DNA from: a virus
Strand: one strand, 5' to 3'
Length of the DNA stretch: 64,000 nt
Virus record (IMG/VR): IMGVR_UViG_3300045136_000053
Location: 1 to 64,000 of that record
Part shown: one piece after another, positions 37,836 through 47,131 of the stretch
Layout: each line of letters opens with the position of its first letter
How positions within the stretch are numbered: position 1 is the stretch's first letter
Notes under the pieces: generated by a model
Told to the model about the DNA's origin: nothing
Databases searched by the model: none
What the model saw: the letters and a program-made list of their open reading frames with translations, nothing else
Translations under genes and position numbers: made by a program

Positions 37836-40487
37836 ATGAGTGAACTTTCACAAACAGATATTAAAAATTTAACAAATGCATTAAATGCACTTAATAAAAC
37901 ATTGAGTTTGTCTAACAAATCAACAAATAGAAGTTCGGGTGGTGCATCATCTAAATCATCAGATTTCAATATTGATAATAAATCTAAAAAAACAATTCAA
38001 AATTTGATAGATGAATTAGATGACCTTTCTGAATATACAAAACTTCAAAATTCAAATTTTGTTAAACTTTCTATTAGTGCAAATAAGGCTATCAAACAAC
38101 TTAATAATTTAAAATCTTCATTAAATGGAAATAATGAAGATTTTAATAAGGCTGCAAAATTTGCATTGATGCATTCTAAAGTTCTATTAGAATCAGAATC
38201 TGATGCATTAAAAAGCTCAACTACACAAAAGAAAATTGTTGAAGCTTTTAATTCTAGTTTAAAAAGTTTAAACATAAATGTTGATAAAGTAGATCAACAA
38301 TTCCTTAATTCAACTAGAGGAATAATAGATTATCAAGAACATATGTTGTCAGCAATAGATGCATATGATAAAGCGATGAAAGAAAATCAATATGATATAT
38401 CAGATCCTAAAGTTTATGAAAAAATTAAAAAATCGTTTGAAGAATTAGGATTAGACACCGAAAGATTGAATGAAAAAATTAAACTTATAAATGACATTAA
38501 AGATGAAAAATATAAAAAATATCTTACTAAATCTCTTAATCAAGAATTTAAATATTTAGCTGATACATTGCGCGAAAAAACACCGTCGTTGATAACAAGT
38601 ATGTTAGAACAACAAAAACAACTTAATAATACCAATAAAATTGGTAGTTTACTTACTACTACATTTAAACGATTAACTGGTGTTACTGAAATAAGTTTAA
38701 TTGCAGCATTTAGTCTTTTAGGAAAAGCAACTATAGATTATGTTAAAGCAATAAACAAATTAGGTACTAGAGTTGCAGCTGGATCATTTTTTAATTTAGC
38801 TAAAATGTCAGCAACACTTGGTATAAATTTCGATGCTTTATCAGAAGCATTTATCTCTACTCGAAGAGAATTTTTATTAATGGGTAAATCTGGTTTTGAA
38901 AAATCATTATCAACAGCAAAAAATGCATTAATGGATTTTGGAATAAGCACAGAAGATGCGATGAAGGTATATCCTGAATTAATTGCAGGATTTCAATCTA
39001 TAGGTCAATCAGTAAAAGATGGTGATAAACTTAATTCATATATAAAAGAGCAAACAGTTTTGTTTGGTAAATTATCAAATGTAACTGGATTAAGTATTGA
39101 AGAAATAGCTAAAGCTAATAATGAGTTTATGAACTCGGCTGAAATTCAAGCTGAATTATTGTCTGTTAATAAGAAAGATAGAAAGGCTAAAGCAGATTCT
39201 TTACAAGCAAGTTATACTGCTCTAACACAACTTGGAATTGGTTTAAGAGAGGCACAAGACTTAATTAAAAAGTCAACACAATTAAGTAGAGAAAGAGTAG
39301 GTACGAGATTTACAAAAGCAGCTAGATTAGCTCAAATAGGCTTTTTGACAGGACAAGCTGAAATAGGTCAAGAGGCAATGCGTATTTTACAAAAAGGTAT
39401 GGCAGCAACAGATGAAGAAAAATCTAGACTTCAAGAATTACTTGCAACACTTAATACTGGCGCAGAACAATTTATGAGATTTGGTATTGGTAGTCAAGAA
39501 GCAATGACTGCTGTCGCTGAACCAGTACAAGATATACTTCAAAGTGCTGCTAATTTAGGAATGGCAAAAGAAGCAAATAAATTATTAACGTTGCAACAAA
39601 CTCAAGTCAATGAGTTAGATGGAATTTCAAAATTATTAAATAAAATAGTTGGATGGAGTTCAGCAATTTTATCTATTCCTTCTATTCTTACAGCACTTTC
39701 TGGAATTTCTGTTGCAATTGCAACTTTTGCATTATCAAAAGGAATAGGTAGCAATATTGTGCGTGGTTTAGGAAATGCAGTCGGTAGTTTAAGCGGAATA
39801 GCAGGTAGTTTGGGTGGAATATTAGGAGCAGGAACAGCAGGAACAGCAGCAGGAACAGCAGCAGGAACAGCAGCAGGAACAGCAGCAGGAGCAGCAGGAA
39901 CAGCAGCAGGAAAAATTGGTAATTTAGGAAAAATTGGAAAATTAACTAAAATCGGTGCTGGTGGTATTGCTGGAATGGGTTTAACAGCTGCTAGTTTTTT
40001 AGTTCCTGAAGATTCAGCACTTGGAAAAATATTAGGATCATCTACAGCTACAAGTGCAGGACTTGGTGCGACAATAGGTTCTTTTATTGCACCAGGTATA
40101 GGTACAGCTATTGGTGCTGGAATAGGTGGTGTTATTGGTGCTGGATTTGATGCATATGATAAATTCTTTAAGAAAGAAACTGATAATATTAATAAAAATT
40201 TAGAAAAATTAAATAATATTAATAATAACAATACTATAAATACAACTAAAACTATTCAACAGAGAAATATTGATGATTTATATAAAAAATTAGATGATAT
40301 TTATTCACAGTTAAATAGTATGTTGGATGTAGATAAACAGCAACTTGATATTATGACTGAGCATAAAGATATTTCAGCTGATTTATTATCTGAATCATCG
40401 AAAGCTGCTATTAGACAACGTAGTTTAAATAGATTTACTAAACAAGAACAAGCAATGATAGGATTTTCATCAATGAATATTGCATAA
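37836..40487 (+). CDS. Virion protein, possible tail tape measure
   Basis: An 883-residue protein. The first 300 residues are helical and rich in Lys, Asn, Leu and Ser (coiled-coil-like). The middle has SLIAAFSLLGKATIDYVKAIN and several amphipathic helices. Residues about 600-760 are hydrophobic and Gly/Ala-rich, with a GTAA tandem repeat (about 665-690) and a glycine-zipper segment (SFIAPGIGTAIGAGIGG). This profile of helices plus hydrophobic membrane-like segments is typical of tape-measure proteins, which set tail length and enter the host membrane. An injected internal protein is an alternative. It lies 17 nt before the portal gene in the late head operon. Confidence 0.55.
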   Translation: MSELSQTDIKNLTNALNALNKTLSLSNKSTNRSSGGASSKSSDFNIDNKSKKTIQNLIDELDDLSEYTKLQNSNFVKLSISANKAIKQLNNLKSSLNGNNEDFNKAAKFALMHSKVLLESESDALKSSTTQKKIVEAFNSSLKSLNINVDKVDQQFLNSTRGIIDYQEHMLSAIDAYDKAMKENQYDISDPKVYEKIKKSFEELGLDTERLNEKIKLINDIKDEKYKKYLTKSLNQEFKYLADTLREKTPSLITSMLEQQKQLNNTNKIGSLLTTTFKRLTGVTEISLIAAFSLLGKATIDYVKAINKLGTRVAAGSFFNLAKMSATLGINFDALSEAFISTRREFLLMGKSGFEKSLSTAKNALMDFGISTEDAMKVYPELIAGFQSIGQSVKDGDKLNSYIKEQTVLFGKLSNVTGLSIEEIAKANNEFMNSAEIQAELLSVNKKDRKAKADSLQASYTALTQLGIGLREAQDLIKKSTQLSRERVGTRFTKAARLAQIGFLTGQAEIGQEAMRILQKGMAATDEEKSRLQELLATLNTGAEQFMRFGIGSQEAMTAVAEPVQDILQSAANLGMAKEANKLLTLQQTQVNELDGISKLLNKIVGWSSAILSIPSILTALSGISVAIATFALSKGIGSNIVRGLGNAVGSLSGIAGSLGGILGAGTAGTAAGTAAGTAAGTAAGAAGTAAGKIGNLGKIGKLTKIGAGGIAGMGLTAASFLVPEDSALGKILGSSTATSAGLGATIGSFIAPGIGTAIGAGIGGVIGAGFDAYDKFFKKETDNINKNLEKLNNINNNNTINTTKTIQQRNIDDLYKKLDDIYSQLNSMLDVDKQQLDIMTEHKDISADLLSESSKAAIRQRSLNRFTKQEQAMIGFSSMNIA
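39825..39911 (+). repeat. In-frame tandem repeat encoding Gly-Thr-Ala-Ala
   Basis: About seven near-perfect copies of the 12-nt unit GGAACAGCAGCA, within the hydrophobic domain of the 883-residue protein. Copy-number change would stay in frame. Confidence 0.85.
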
Positions 40488-40504
40488 TAAAGGAACTATA
40501 ATAT

Positions 40505-43402
40505 ATGGGATCATGGATAAATTATTGGAGAATAATTAAACCAGAAAAGAAAGTTAATATTCCTAGTGTTCTTAAAACGGATAGTGATTATTTTGGTGTT
40601 GGGGCTGAAGTATCAGCTGTTTCTTGGTATAATCAAGTTATGCGTGGTGTTGGATCACGAATGCAAAAATATAGACAATTTGATTTAATGGATACTGATA
40701 TTGATATTTCAAGAGCATTAGATACCATAGCAGAAGAAATAGGAACAGAAGATAATAAAACACATTTACCATTTGTTATTGATTATCAAAATGAAGATAA
40801 TCAAGAAATTAATGAAAATATTGTAACAACTATAAGAGCTGCAGTTCGTTTTTGGAGTAATTTACAAGATCTTAAATCAAGAATTTTTAGTATAGCTCGT
40901 ACGACTGTTAAATATGGTGATTGTTTTTTTAAACGGGTAAATGCATTTAAAACATGGGAATATATTGATCCGTCATCAGTTATAGGTATAGAAGTAAACA
41001 GTAAAGGGCAAAAAATAGCATATCATATTTCAAGGATGTCAAACACACCATCATTAACACATGGTCAAAAAAATCAAAATATTGAAATAATACCTGCAGA
41101 ACATATAATTCATTTTTCATTGACAGATATGATGGGACCGGCTGCCCCATTTGGTGATAGTATTTTATTACCAGTTCTCAAGACATATAAACAACTTTCA
41201 ATGTTAGAAGATGCGATGGTCATCTATCGTATTGTAAGAGCACCAGAAAGAAGAGTATTTTATATAGATGTTGGTAATATGCCAGCTCAGCGTGTTAAAC
41301 AATATCTTGAACAAGTTAAAAATGATGTAAGACAAAAAAGAATGCCAAATCCACAAGGTGATGTTGTAGATGGTACTTATAATCCTGCATGTCTTGACAT
41401 GAATACAAGAATTCCATTATTAGATGGAAGAATATTAACAATTCATGAATTGGCTAAAGAATATGAATCAGGTAAAATTAATTATGTATATTCATGTGAT
41501 CCATTGACAGGTGAAATTAAACCAGGTGAAATTATTTGGGCAGGTGTTACTAGAAAAAATGCAGATGTTTTAAAAATAACATTTGATAATGGTAAATCTA
41601 TTATTTGTACACCAGATCATAAATTTCCAGTACAAGGTTTAGGTTTTGTAAGAGCTGATGAATTAATTAAAGAAAATAGTTTAATTCCTTTTAATAGAAG
41701 ATGGGTTGATGTTAATAATATTCAATCATTACCATTTTCTTCTGGTTATGAAGAAATTTTTGATATTTCTAAAAAGGAATGGATTAAAACACATAAGATG
41801 GTTTCAAATAATATTAAATTAGAAGAATTTTCATATGATAAAAAATATGTTAATGAAGATAAAGTTGTTGTCCATCATAAAAATTTTAATAAACATGATA
41901 ATACACCAAATAATTTAATATTAATGGGTGTAAAAGATCATTTTAAATATCATGCAGATTTTAATAAAGAACGTTTTAATTCTTGGAATAATGATAAAAA
42001 ATTATATCAAATAGAAAAACTTATAAGTGGACTTCAAACTTATTATAACGATATTATTTTTAATTTTAATTCAAGATTTGAAAGTGATATTAAACGTATA
42101 AATTCTATTAAAGAAACAAATAGAAAAAAAGGAAAATTAAAATTAAATAGAAGAAATTCAAAAAGACAAAATGATTTATCTCAACGTTTATTAGTTTCTC
42201 AAAAAATTATTTCATTATTAATAGATAAGATTAAAAATGATTATTCTATTAGAAGAACCGATTTATTGAATTGGATGAAAACAAATGATAATTTTTTATA
42301 TGAATTTAAGAATATAAATAAACCATCAAAAACAGGAAGAAGATCAATACCAAGTTGGACGTATTTAGAAGTTATTAAAGATTATTTAAATGTTAAAACA
42401 TTTTCTCAATTAAAATATAATTTAATTAATCATAATCACAAAATTGTAAAAATAGAATATCTTAAAGAAAAGATGGATGTTGGTTGTATCACCATTGGTG
42501 AAAGTATTCATAATTATCATACATTTGCGACAGAATGTGGTGTATTTACAAAGAACTCTATTCAGGAAGATTACTATTTTCCTGTAACATCTTCTGGTAG
42601 AGGTTCAAGAGTTGAAACTTTACCAGGTGGTGAAAATTTAGGTGAATCTGCAGATGTTAAATATTTTCAAGAAAAGATATTTAGGGGTTTACGAATTCCA
42701 ACTTCATATATGAGGGGTTCTGATGCACAAGGTGCACAAATAGCTGATGGAAAAGTTGGTATTGCATATATAGAAGAACTACGTTTTGCAAATTATATAA
42801 AAAGATTACAAAATAAAATAGAACGAGTTCTAGATCAAGAGTTTAAATTATTTCTTAAATCATCAGATATTAAAGTTGATAATGAGTTATTTTTATTAAA
42901 ATTACCAGATCCACAAAACTTTGCATTATATAGACAAGCAGCTTTAGATGCTGAATTGATTAATACTTATAACTCTGCAGAACAAATAAAATATCTATCA
43001 CGTAGATTTATATTGAAACGTTATTTAGGATTTACCGAAGATGATATTCAAATGAACGAAGCTATGTTAAAACAAGAACGTGGAATATCAGATAATAAAG
43101 GTGTTGATGATTTACAACAAATTTATAATCCATATTATTATGAATCACCTGATAAAATAGAAGAAATAAACAAATCTGTTGAGGATAATATAAAACAATC
43201 TCAATCTGAAGGAAATCCTTCAGATTCAGAATTAGATAAGTCATTATCTGGAGAACTAGAAAATTTACCAACTGGTGAAGAAACACCGCCATCTGAAGAA
43301 GAACAATCAGAACTAGAAAATTTACCGACTGGTGAAGAAACACCACCATCTGAAGAAGAACAATCAGAACTAGAAAATTTACCAACTGGTGAAGAAACAT
43401 AA
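40505..43402 (+). CDS. 20: Portal protein gp20 interrupted by an intein
   Basis: A 965-codon frame. Residues 1-295 and 685-965 form the portal (576 residues after splicing; T4 gp20 has 524). Portal hallmarks are FDLMDTDIDISRALDTIAEE, APERRVFYIDVGNMPAQRVK, then after the insert SIQEDYYFPVTSSGRGSRVE, TLPGGENLG and FRGLRIPTSYMRG. gp20 forms the dodecameric ring through which DNA is packaged and starts prohead assembly. Residues 296-684 are an intein. The C-terminus has a 19-residue acidic repeat (2.6 copies). AAAGGA precedes the ATG. gp21 follows. Confidence 0.95.
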   Translation: MGSWINYWRIIKPEKKVNIPSVLKTDSDYFGVGAEVSAVSWYNQVMRGVGSRMQKYRQFDLMDTDIDISRALDTIAEEIGTEDNKTHLPFVIDYQNEDNQEINENIVTTIRAAVRFWSNLQDLKSRIFSIARTTVKYGDCFFKRVNAFKTWEYIDPSSVIGIEVNSKGQKIAYHISRMSNTPSLTHGQKNQNIEIIPAEHIIHFSLTDMMGPAAPFGDSILLPVLKTYKQLSMLEDAMVIYRIVRAPERRVFYIDVGNMPAQRVKQYLEQVKNDVRQKRMPNPQGDVVDGTYNPACLDMNTRIPLLDGRILTIHELAKEYESGKINYVYSCDPLTGEIKPGEIIWAGVTRKNADVLKITFDNGKSIICTPDHKFPVQGLGFVRADELIKENSLIPFNRRWVDVNNIQSLPFSSGYEEIFDISKKEWIKTHKMVSNNIKLEEFSYDKKYVNEDKVVVHHKNFNKHDNTPNNLILMGVKDHFKYHADFNKERFNSWNNDKKLYQIEKLISGLQTYYNDIIFNFNSRFESDIKRINSIKETNRKKGKLKLNRRNSKRQNDLSQRLLVSQKIISLLIDKIKNDYSIRRTDLLNWMKTNDNFLYEFKNINKPSKTGRRSIPSWTYLEVIKDYLNVKTFSQLKYNLINHNHKIVKIEYLKEKMDVGCITIGESIHNYHTFATECGVFTKNSIQEDYYFPVTSSGRGSRVETLPGGENLGESADVKYFQEKIFRGLRIPTSYMRGSDAQGAQIADGKVGIAYIEELRFANYIKRLQNKIERVLDQEFKLFLKSSDIKVDNELFLLKLPDPQNFALYRQAALDAELINTYNSAEQIKYLSRRFILKRYLGFTEDDIQMNEAMLKQERGISDNKGVDDLQQIYNPYYYESPDKIEEINKSVEDNIKQSQSEGNPSDSELDKSLSGELENLPTGEETPPSEEEQSELENLPTGEETPPSEEEQSELENLPTGEET
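41390..42556 (+). mobile_element. Intein with HNH homing endonuclease in the portal
   Basis: 389 residues inside the portal. It begins with Cys right after NPA (CLDMNTRIPLLDG, block A). Block B is GKSIICTPDHKFPVQGLGF with TPDH. An HNH nuclease motif lies at about intein residue 160-190 (VVHHKNFNKHDNTPNNLIL). The end is block F/G: CITIGESIHNYHTFATECG then VFTKN followed by Ser. Residues Cys1, block-B His, terminal Asn and Ser+1 are present. The penultimate residue is Lys, not the usual His. The flanks join to a continuous gp20 sequence, which defines the borders. Self-splicing and homing are inferred from motifs. Confidence 0.93.
43253..43399 (+). repeat. 57-bp coding repeat at the portal C-terminus
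   Basis: Two full and one partial copy of a 57-bp unit encoding ELENLPTGEETPPSEEEQS, ending directly at the stop codon. The unit is acidic and Pro-containing and probably disordered. The copies differ at only a few bases, so the duplication is recent. Confidence 0.9.
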
Positions 43403-43442
43403 TTTGACAGTAATTAAAATATAATGAAAAATTTAGAATTTT

Positions 43443-43450
43443 TATAAATA
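43443..43450 (+). promoter_or_regulatory. Late-promoter box for gp21
   Basis: TATAAATA, 38 nt before the gp21 ATG, which has a strong GAGGAG ribosome site. It would give the protease and downstream head genes their own late transcript. Confidence 0.6.
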
Positions 43451-43487
43451 AATTAAATATATTGCGTATAAATTTGAGGAGATAAAA

Positions 43488-44105
43488 ATGACAACGAAAA
43501 TGATTTTAATAGAAAATTTATCCCCAGCAGAAGCAAATCTAGTTGAATCAATAGATGAATCAAAAAATTATTTTTTATCTGGAATAATGTGTCAAGCAGA
43601 AATTAGAAATGGAAATGGAAGAATTTATCCATTATCAGAAATTAAAAAAGCAGTAGAATATGTGAATCAAAAAATTAAAGAAGGTAACTATATTATGGGT
43701 GAACTTAATCACCCAGATAATCTTTCTATAGATCTTAAGAATGTTTCCCATATTATTACTGAAATGAAATTAGATGGAAACAATGGTGTTGGAAAGTGTA
43801 AACTTCTTAATACTCCATCTGGTCAAATTGCTCGTTCTTTATTAGAAGGTGGGGTAAGATTAGGTGTTTCAACACGCGGAACCGGTAATGTAACAAATGA
43901 AGGTTTAGTTGAAGATTTTTCTTTTGTTACTGTTGATATTGTCGCAACACCTTCAGCACCAGATGCATATCCAAATTTAGTTAGAGAAGCATTAGAAAAT
44001 AATAAAATTTTAACATTAGCAGAAGCAGTTGTACATGATGAAAAAGCTCAAAAATATTTTAAACAAGAAATGCAAAAATTTATTGATTCGTTATTAAGAA
44101 GATGA
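43488..44105 (+). CDS. 21: Prohead core protease gp21
   Basis: A 205-residue serine protease of the herpesvirus-assemblin-like fold, as T4 gp21 (212). IRNGNGRIYPLSEI is the conserved entry. MGELNHP gives catalytic H75, GVSTRG gives S128, and FVTVDIVATPSAPDA gives the probable third residue D150. The enzyme digests scaffold and trims head proteins after L/I-x-E sites before DNA packaging. It lies between portal and scaffold, the classic T4 order. Confidence 0.93.
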   Translation: MTTKMILIENLSPAEANLVESIDESKNYFLSGIMCQAEIRNGNGRIYPLSEIKKAVEYVNQKIKEGNYIMGELNHPDNLSIDLKNVSHIITEMKLDGNNGVGKCKLLNTPSGQIARSLLEGGVRLGVSTRGTGNVTNEGLVEDFSFVTVDIVATPSAPDAYPNLVREALENNKILTLAEAVVHDEKAQKYFKQEMQKFIDSLLRR

Positions 44106-44132
44106 TTTTCATAGCAAAAAGGAGTAAGTTAA

Positions 44133-44456
44133 ATGAAATTAATTAAAGAACTAACAAATAATAAAGAAAAAATTCTTGAGATTAAGTCATCTCAAGATGA
44201 TACTTTACGTGACGTGATTGATAAATATATGGAATTTAACAGATTTTATCATTTTGACGGTCCACGTGGTGTAAGAAATTTTAAAACATTTATTTCAGAT
44301 TTAAATCCTGAATATAGAGATTTAGAATATTTCCTTGAAGATAATCCAGGAGCAATTAATGCAATTATAGAATGGATTAGTGATACTAATTTACATGAGT
44401 GGAAAGAAAATCTTAAATCTTGTATTCCAGAATATAATGAAGATGAAGAAGAATAA
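44133..44456 (+). CDS. Small acidic head-cluster protein, unknown
   Basis: 107 residues, starting MKLIKELTNNKEKILEIKSS. The middle has FDGPRGVRNFKTFISDLNPE and the C-terminus is very acidic (EYNEDEEE). I recognise no family. AAAGGAG precedes the ATG. Its place between protease and scaffold suggests a prohead core or morphogenesis role, but that is only positional. Confidence 0.6.
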   Translation: MKLIKELTNNKEKILEIKSSQDDTLRDVIDKYMEFNRFYHFDGPRGVRNFKTFISDLNPEYRDLEYFLEDNPGAINAIIEWISDTNLHEWKENLKSCIPEYNEDEEE

Positions 44457-44521
44457 AAAATTATTTAATAACAAATATTTATAACATATATTTTTATATA
44501 AAAATAAGGAGGTAGTAAATT

Positions 44522-44734
44522 ATGGCAGATAAAGAACTTTTAAAGAAGGTTTTAAATGATTTGATTAATGATAATCAAGAATCTGCAACACTTGCATTGC
44601 ATTCCTATTTAACAACTAAAACCCAAGAAGTTGTTGGTTTTAATCATGTGACTATGAATGACGAAACTACAAATGATGAAACTGTAAATGTTGAAACCGA
44701 AAATGATGAAGATAAAACAATAGATATTGATTAA
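44522..44734 (+). CDS. Small acidic protein, possible prohead core component
   Basis: 70 residues. The first half is helical (KELLKKVLNDLINDNQESA, then LALHSYLTTKTQEV), the second half acidic and Thr/Asn-rich (NDETTNDETVNVETENDEDK). The helical-then-acidic layout and position resemble the small T4 prohead core proteins gp67/gp68, which the protease degrades. A perfect GGAGG ribosome site suggests high expression. Family membership is not certain. Confidence 0.6.
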   Translation: MADKELLKKVLNDLINDNQESATLALHSYLTTKTQEVVGFNHVTMNDETTNDETVNVETENDEDKTIDID

Positions 44735-44769
44735 AAGCGTTTGATTTTTTTGTGTTTTTTCGCGATTTC

Positions 44770-44777
44770 TATAAATA
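44770..44777 (+). promoter_or_regulatory. Late-promoter box for scaffold/capsid genes
   Basis: TATAAATA, about 120 nt before the gp22 start. The long leader contains a small hairpin (AACATC and GATGTT with a 6-nt loop, about 44821-44840) and a TTTAAA-rich stretch before AAAGGAG. Confidence 0.55.
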
Positions 44778-44898
44778 TATTTACATATTATATTAATAAT
44801 AAATTTTTATACTTGATAACAAACATCTTAAACGATGTTCAACTGATGATTTAAAATTTAAGCCCTTTATATAATTAAGAAATGAAAAGGAGAAAAAT

Positions 44899-45804
44899 AT
44901 GGATGAAATTTTACAAAAACTTATTAATTCAGAATTGCTAAGTGAGGAGACCAAGCAAGAGTTGACAACAAAATGGAATGAATCTATTGAAGCATATAAG
45001 AATCAAATCCGTGAAGAAGTCTCTCTAGAAGTAAGGTCCGAACTCGCTGAGCAATGGTCAAATGAGCGTAATGCTCTTATTGAAAAAATTGATACATTTG
45101 TTTCTGAAGCTTTAGAAAAAGAAATAGATGAATTAAAAGATGACATAAATCGTTTTCGCGATTTGGAAGCTGAATATGCTGAAAAATTAGTAGAAGAAAA
45201 GCATAACTTAGCTACTCAATTAGCATCAGAACTTGATGAATTAGTTGATAAAATTGATGCATTCTTCGAAATGAGATTAGCAGAAGAGATGGAAGAATTA
45301 AAAGAAGATTTAGAAGTCGTTAAACAAAATGATTTTGGTCGTCGTATGTTTGAGGCATTTGTTTCAGAATATAACAAGAATTTCATTGATGAAGATTCAA
45401 TTGCTTCTGAATTAAATGCAACAAAACAAAAACTTGAAGATGTTGAAAAGAGATTAGCAGAATCAGAAAGAAGCAAAGCTCAAATGATTCGTGAAGCTAA
45501 ACTTAATGAAATTCTATCTTCATTGACAGGTAAAAAACGTGAGCAGATGGAATTCATTTTGAAGAATGTTGAAACATCAAAGCTTCAAGAAGCATATAAT
45601 TATTTCATTGGTAGAGTGTTGAAAGAAGATGTTAAAACAGAAACCAATGAAGTGATTAAAGAAGAAAAAAATAAGACAAATGAGTCAACTGCTGTGGTTA
45701 CTGGTGATACTGGGGAAACCCAAGTTATTACAGAGGAAAACAGCAAAGATAAAGAAAAAGATGCAGTGTTTGCTAGATTACGCAAACTTGCACTTGTTAA
45801 GTAA
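44899..45804 (+). CDS. 22: Prohead scaffold protein gp22
   Basis: A 301-residue, highly charged, almost wholly helical protein (T4 gp22: 269). Long Glu/Lys-rich coiled coils (for example EEMEELKEDLEVVKQNDFGR) precede the typical gp22 segment KAQMIREAKLNEILSSLTGK followed by EFILKNVETSKLQEAYNYF. The end FARLRKLALVK is basic. It forms the internal core that shapes the prohead and is destroyed by gp21. It lies directly before gp23 with a strong ribosome site. Confidence 0.92.
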   Translation: MDEILQKLINSELLSEETKQELTTKWNESIEAYKNQIREEVSLEVRSELAEQWSNERNALIEKIDTFVSEALEKEIDELKDDINRFRDLEAEYAEKLVEEKHNLATQLASELDELVDKIDAFFEMRLAEEMEELKEDLEVVKQNDFGRRMFEAFVSEYNKNFIDEDSIASELNATKQKLEDVEKRLAESERSKAQMIREAKLNEILSSLTGKKREQMEFILKNVETSKLQEAYNYFIGRVLKEDVKTETNEVIKEEKNKTNESTAVVTGDTGETQVITEENSKDKEKDAVFARLRKLALVK

Positions 45805-45834
45805 CCTTTGTTTTAAATTTGAGAGGAGATAATT

Positions 45835-47034
45835 ATGGATTTATTTGAAAATTGGTCAGAAACTAAGGAAGTTCTTCTAGAAGGATTAAGTGAGCGTAAA
45901 AAATCTATTATGGCTCCACTTCTAGAAAACCAGAAGAAATATTTAATTGAAACTGCTGATGCATTTACATCATCTGCAGGTGCAATTGGAAATTTCCAAA
46001 AAATTGTAATACCAATGATTCGTCGTATTATTCCTAATACGATTGCTTCAGAACTTGTCGGTGTTCAGCCAATGAGCGGTCCAGTAGGTTTAGCATACTC
46101 TATCCGCTTCTTATTTGCTGATGCTACTGATGTTCCACCACCAGGTGCAGGTCCAGAAGATATCGCTGCAGGTGACGAAGTATTTGGTAACAACAGCAAA
46201 ACCAAGCGTTGGTATTCTGGTAATGTTGTTGGTGGTACAGCAACTGGTGAAGCAGCACCAACAGCAGATTTTGAAGCTTATGGTGGTAAGAGACTTAAGT
46301 TAGAAGTTCTTAAGCAAACTGTTACAGCTGGTACAAGAAAGCTACAAGCTAAGTGGACAATTGAAGCAGCTCAAGATCTTTCAGCACAACATGGCTTAGA
46401 TCTTGAAGCAGAAATTACTGCTGCTCTATCTAACGAAATCGTTAATGAAATCAATGATGAAATTATTAATGATCTCATAGCTTTAGCAGGTACAGTTGAA
46501 ACATTTGATATGGCTGGTGCTTTCACTGGCGTTCCTAACTATGTTGGTGATCGTCATGCAGTTCTTGGTGTCCTTATCAACAAAGTTGCTAATGAAATTG
46601 CACGTAAGACACGTAGAGGAGCAGGTAACTGGATTGTTGTTTCTCCACTAGTTGCATCAGTTCTACAATCCGCAAGCAAAGCAGTATTTGCTCCAGCAGT
46701 TTCAGGTAGCTTTGAAGCTCCAAATGGAACAAAATTAATTGGTACATTAAATGGATCAATTAAGGTTTATACCTATATCTTCCACGATCAAGGTACAGAA
46801 CCAGTTCTAGTTGGATATAAAGGTGGTACAGGAGAAATGGACACAGGTTATTTCTACTGTCCATATATCCCATTAATGAGCAGCAACGTTGTTATCGATC
46901 CAGCAACTTACAACCCACAAGTTAGCTTAATGACACGTTATGGTAAAGCAACATTTACCTCAACTGCTACATCATTAGGCAACTCAGCAGATTACTATGG
47001 TAGGGTTAACGTTGCTAACTTGGTGTTTGCATAA
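45835..47034 (+). CDS. 23: Major capsid protein gp23
   Basis: A 399-residue HK97-fold capsid protein, shorter than T4 gp23 (521). The hallmark is IPMIRRIIPNTIASELVGVQ, then PMSGPVGLAYSIRFLF; later ARKTRRGAGNWIVVSPLVAS and VLVGYKGGTGEMDTGYFYCP. A likely gp21 processing site is L-I-E39, in YLIETADAF just before the conserved core, so about 39 residues would be removed. The codon choice is visibly richer in C- and G-ending codons than the neighbours, as expected of the most abundant virion protein. GAGGAG precedes the ATG and a strong terminator follows. Confidence 0.95.
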   Translation: MDLFENWSETKEVLLEGLSERKKSIMAPLLENQKKYLIETADAFTSSAGAIGNFQKIVIPMIRRIIPNTIASELVGVQPMSGPVGLAYSIRFLFADATDVPPPGAGPEDIAAGDEVFGNNSKTKRWYSGNVVGGTATGEAAPTADFEAYGGKRLKLEVLKQTVTAGTRKLQAKWTIEAAQDLSAQHGLDLEAEITAALSNEIVNEINDEIINDLIALAGTVETFDMAGAFTGVPNYVGDRHAVLGVLINKVANEIARKTRRGAGNWIVVSPLVASVLQSASKAVFAPAVSGSFEAPNGTKLIGTLNGSIKVYTYIFHDQGTEPVLVGYKGGTGEMDTGYFYCPYIPLMSSNVVIDPATYNPQVSLMTRYGKATFTSTATSLGNSADYYGRVNVANLVFA

Positions 47035-47074
47035 AATAATATTCCTAAAAAATATTATTTAGGATAATTTTCTA

Positions 47075-47114
47075 AAAATGGGTGCTTTAAAAAGGCACCC
47101 ATTTTAGTTTTTTT
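47075..47114 (+). terminator. Rho-independent terminator after gp23
   Basis: An 11-bp stem (47075-47085 with 47095-47105) with a GGGTGC/GCACCC core and a 9-nt loop, then seven T. It ends the head operon and insulates the homing genes behind it. Confidence 0.9.
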
Positions 47115-47131
47115 CATAAAAATAATTTCAT

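Noticed and set aside
39602-40231. Pro/Ala-rich 209-codon minus-strand frame
   Set aside because: It is the shadow of the Gly/Ala-rich repeat in the tape-measure candidate.
43062-43400. 112-codon minus-strand frame with repeats
   Set aside because: It mirrors the 57-bp repeats of the portal C-terminus and has no start signals.
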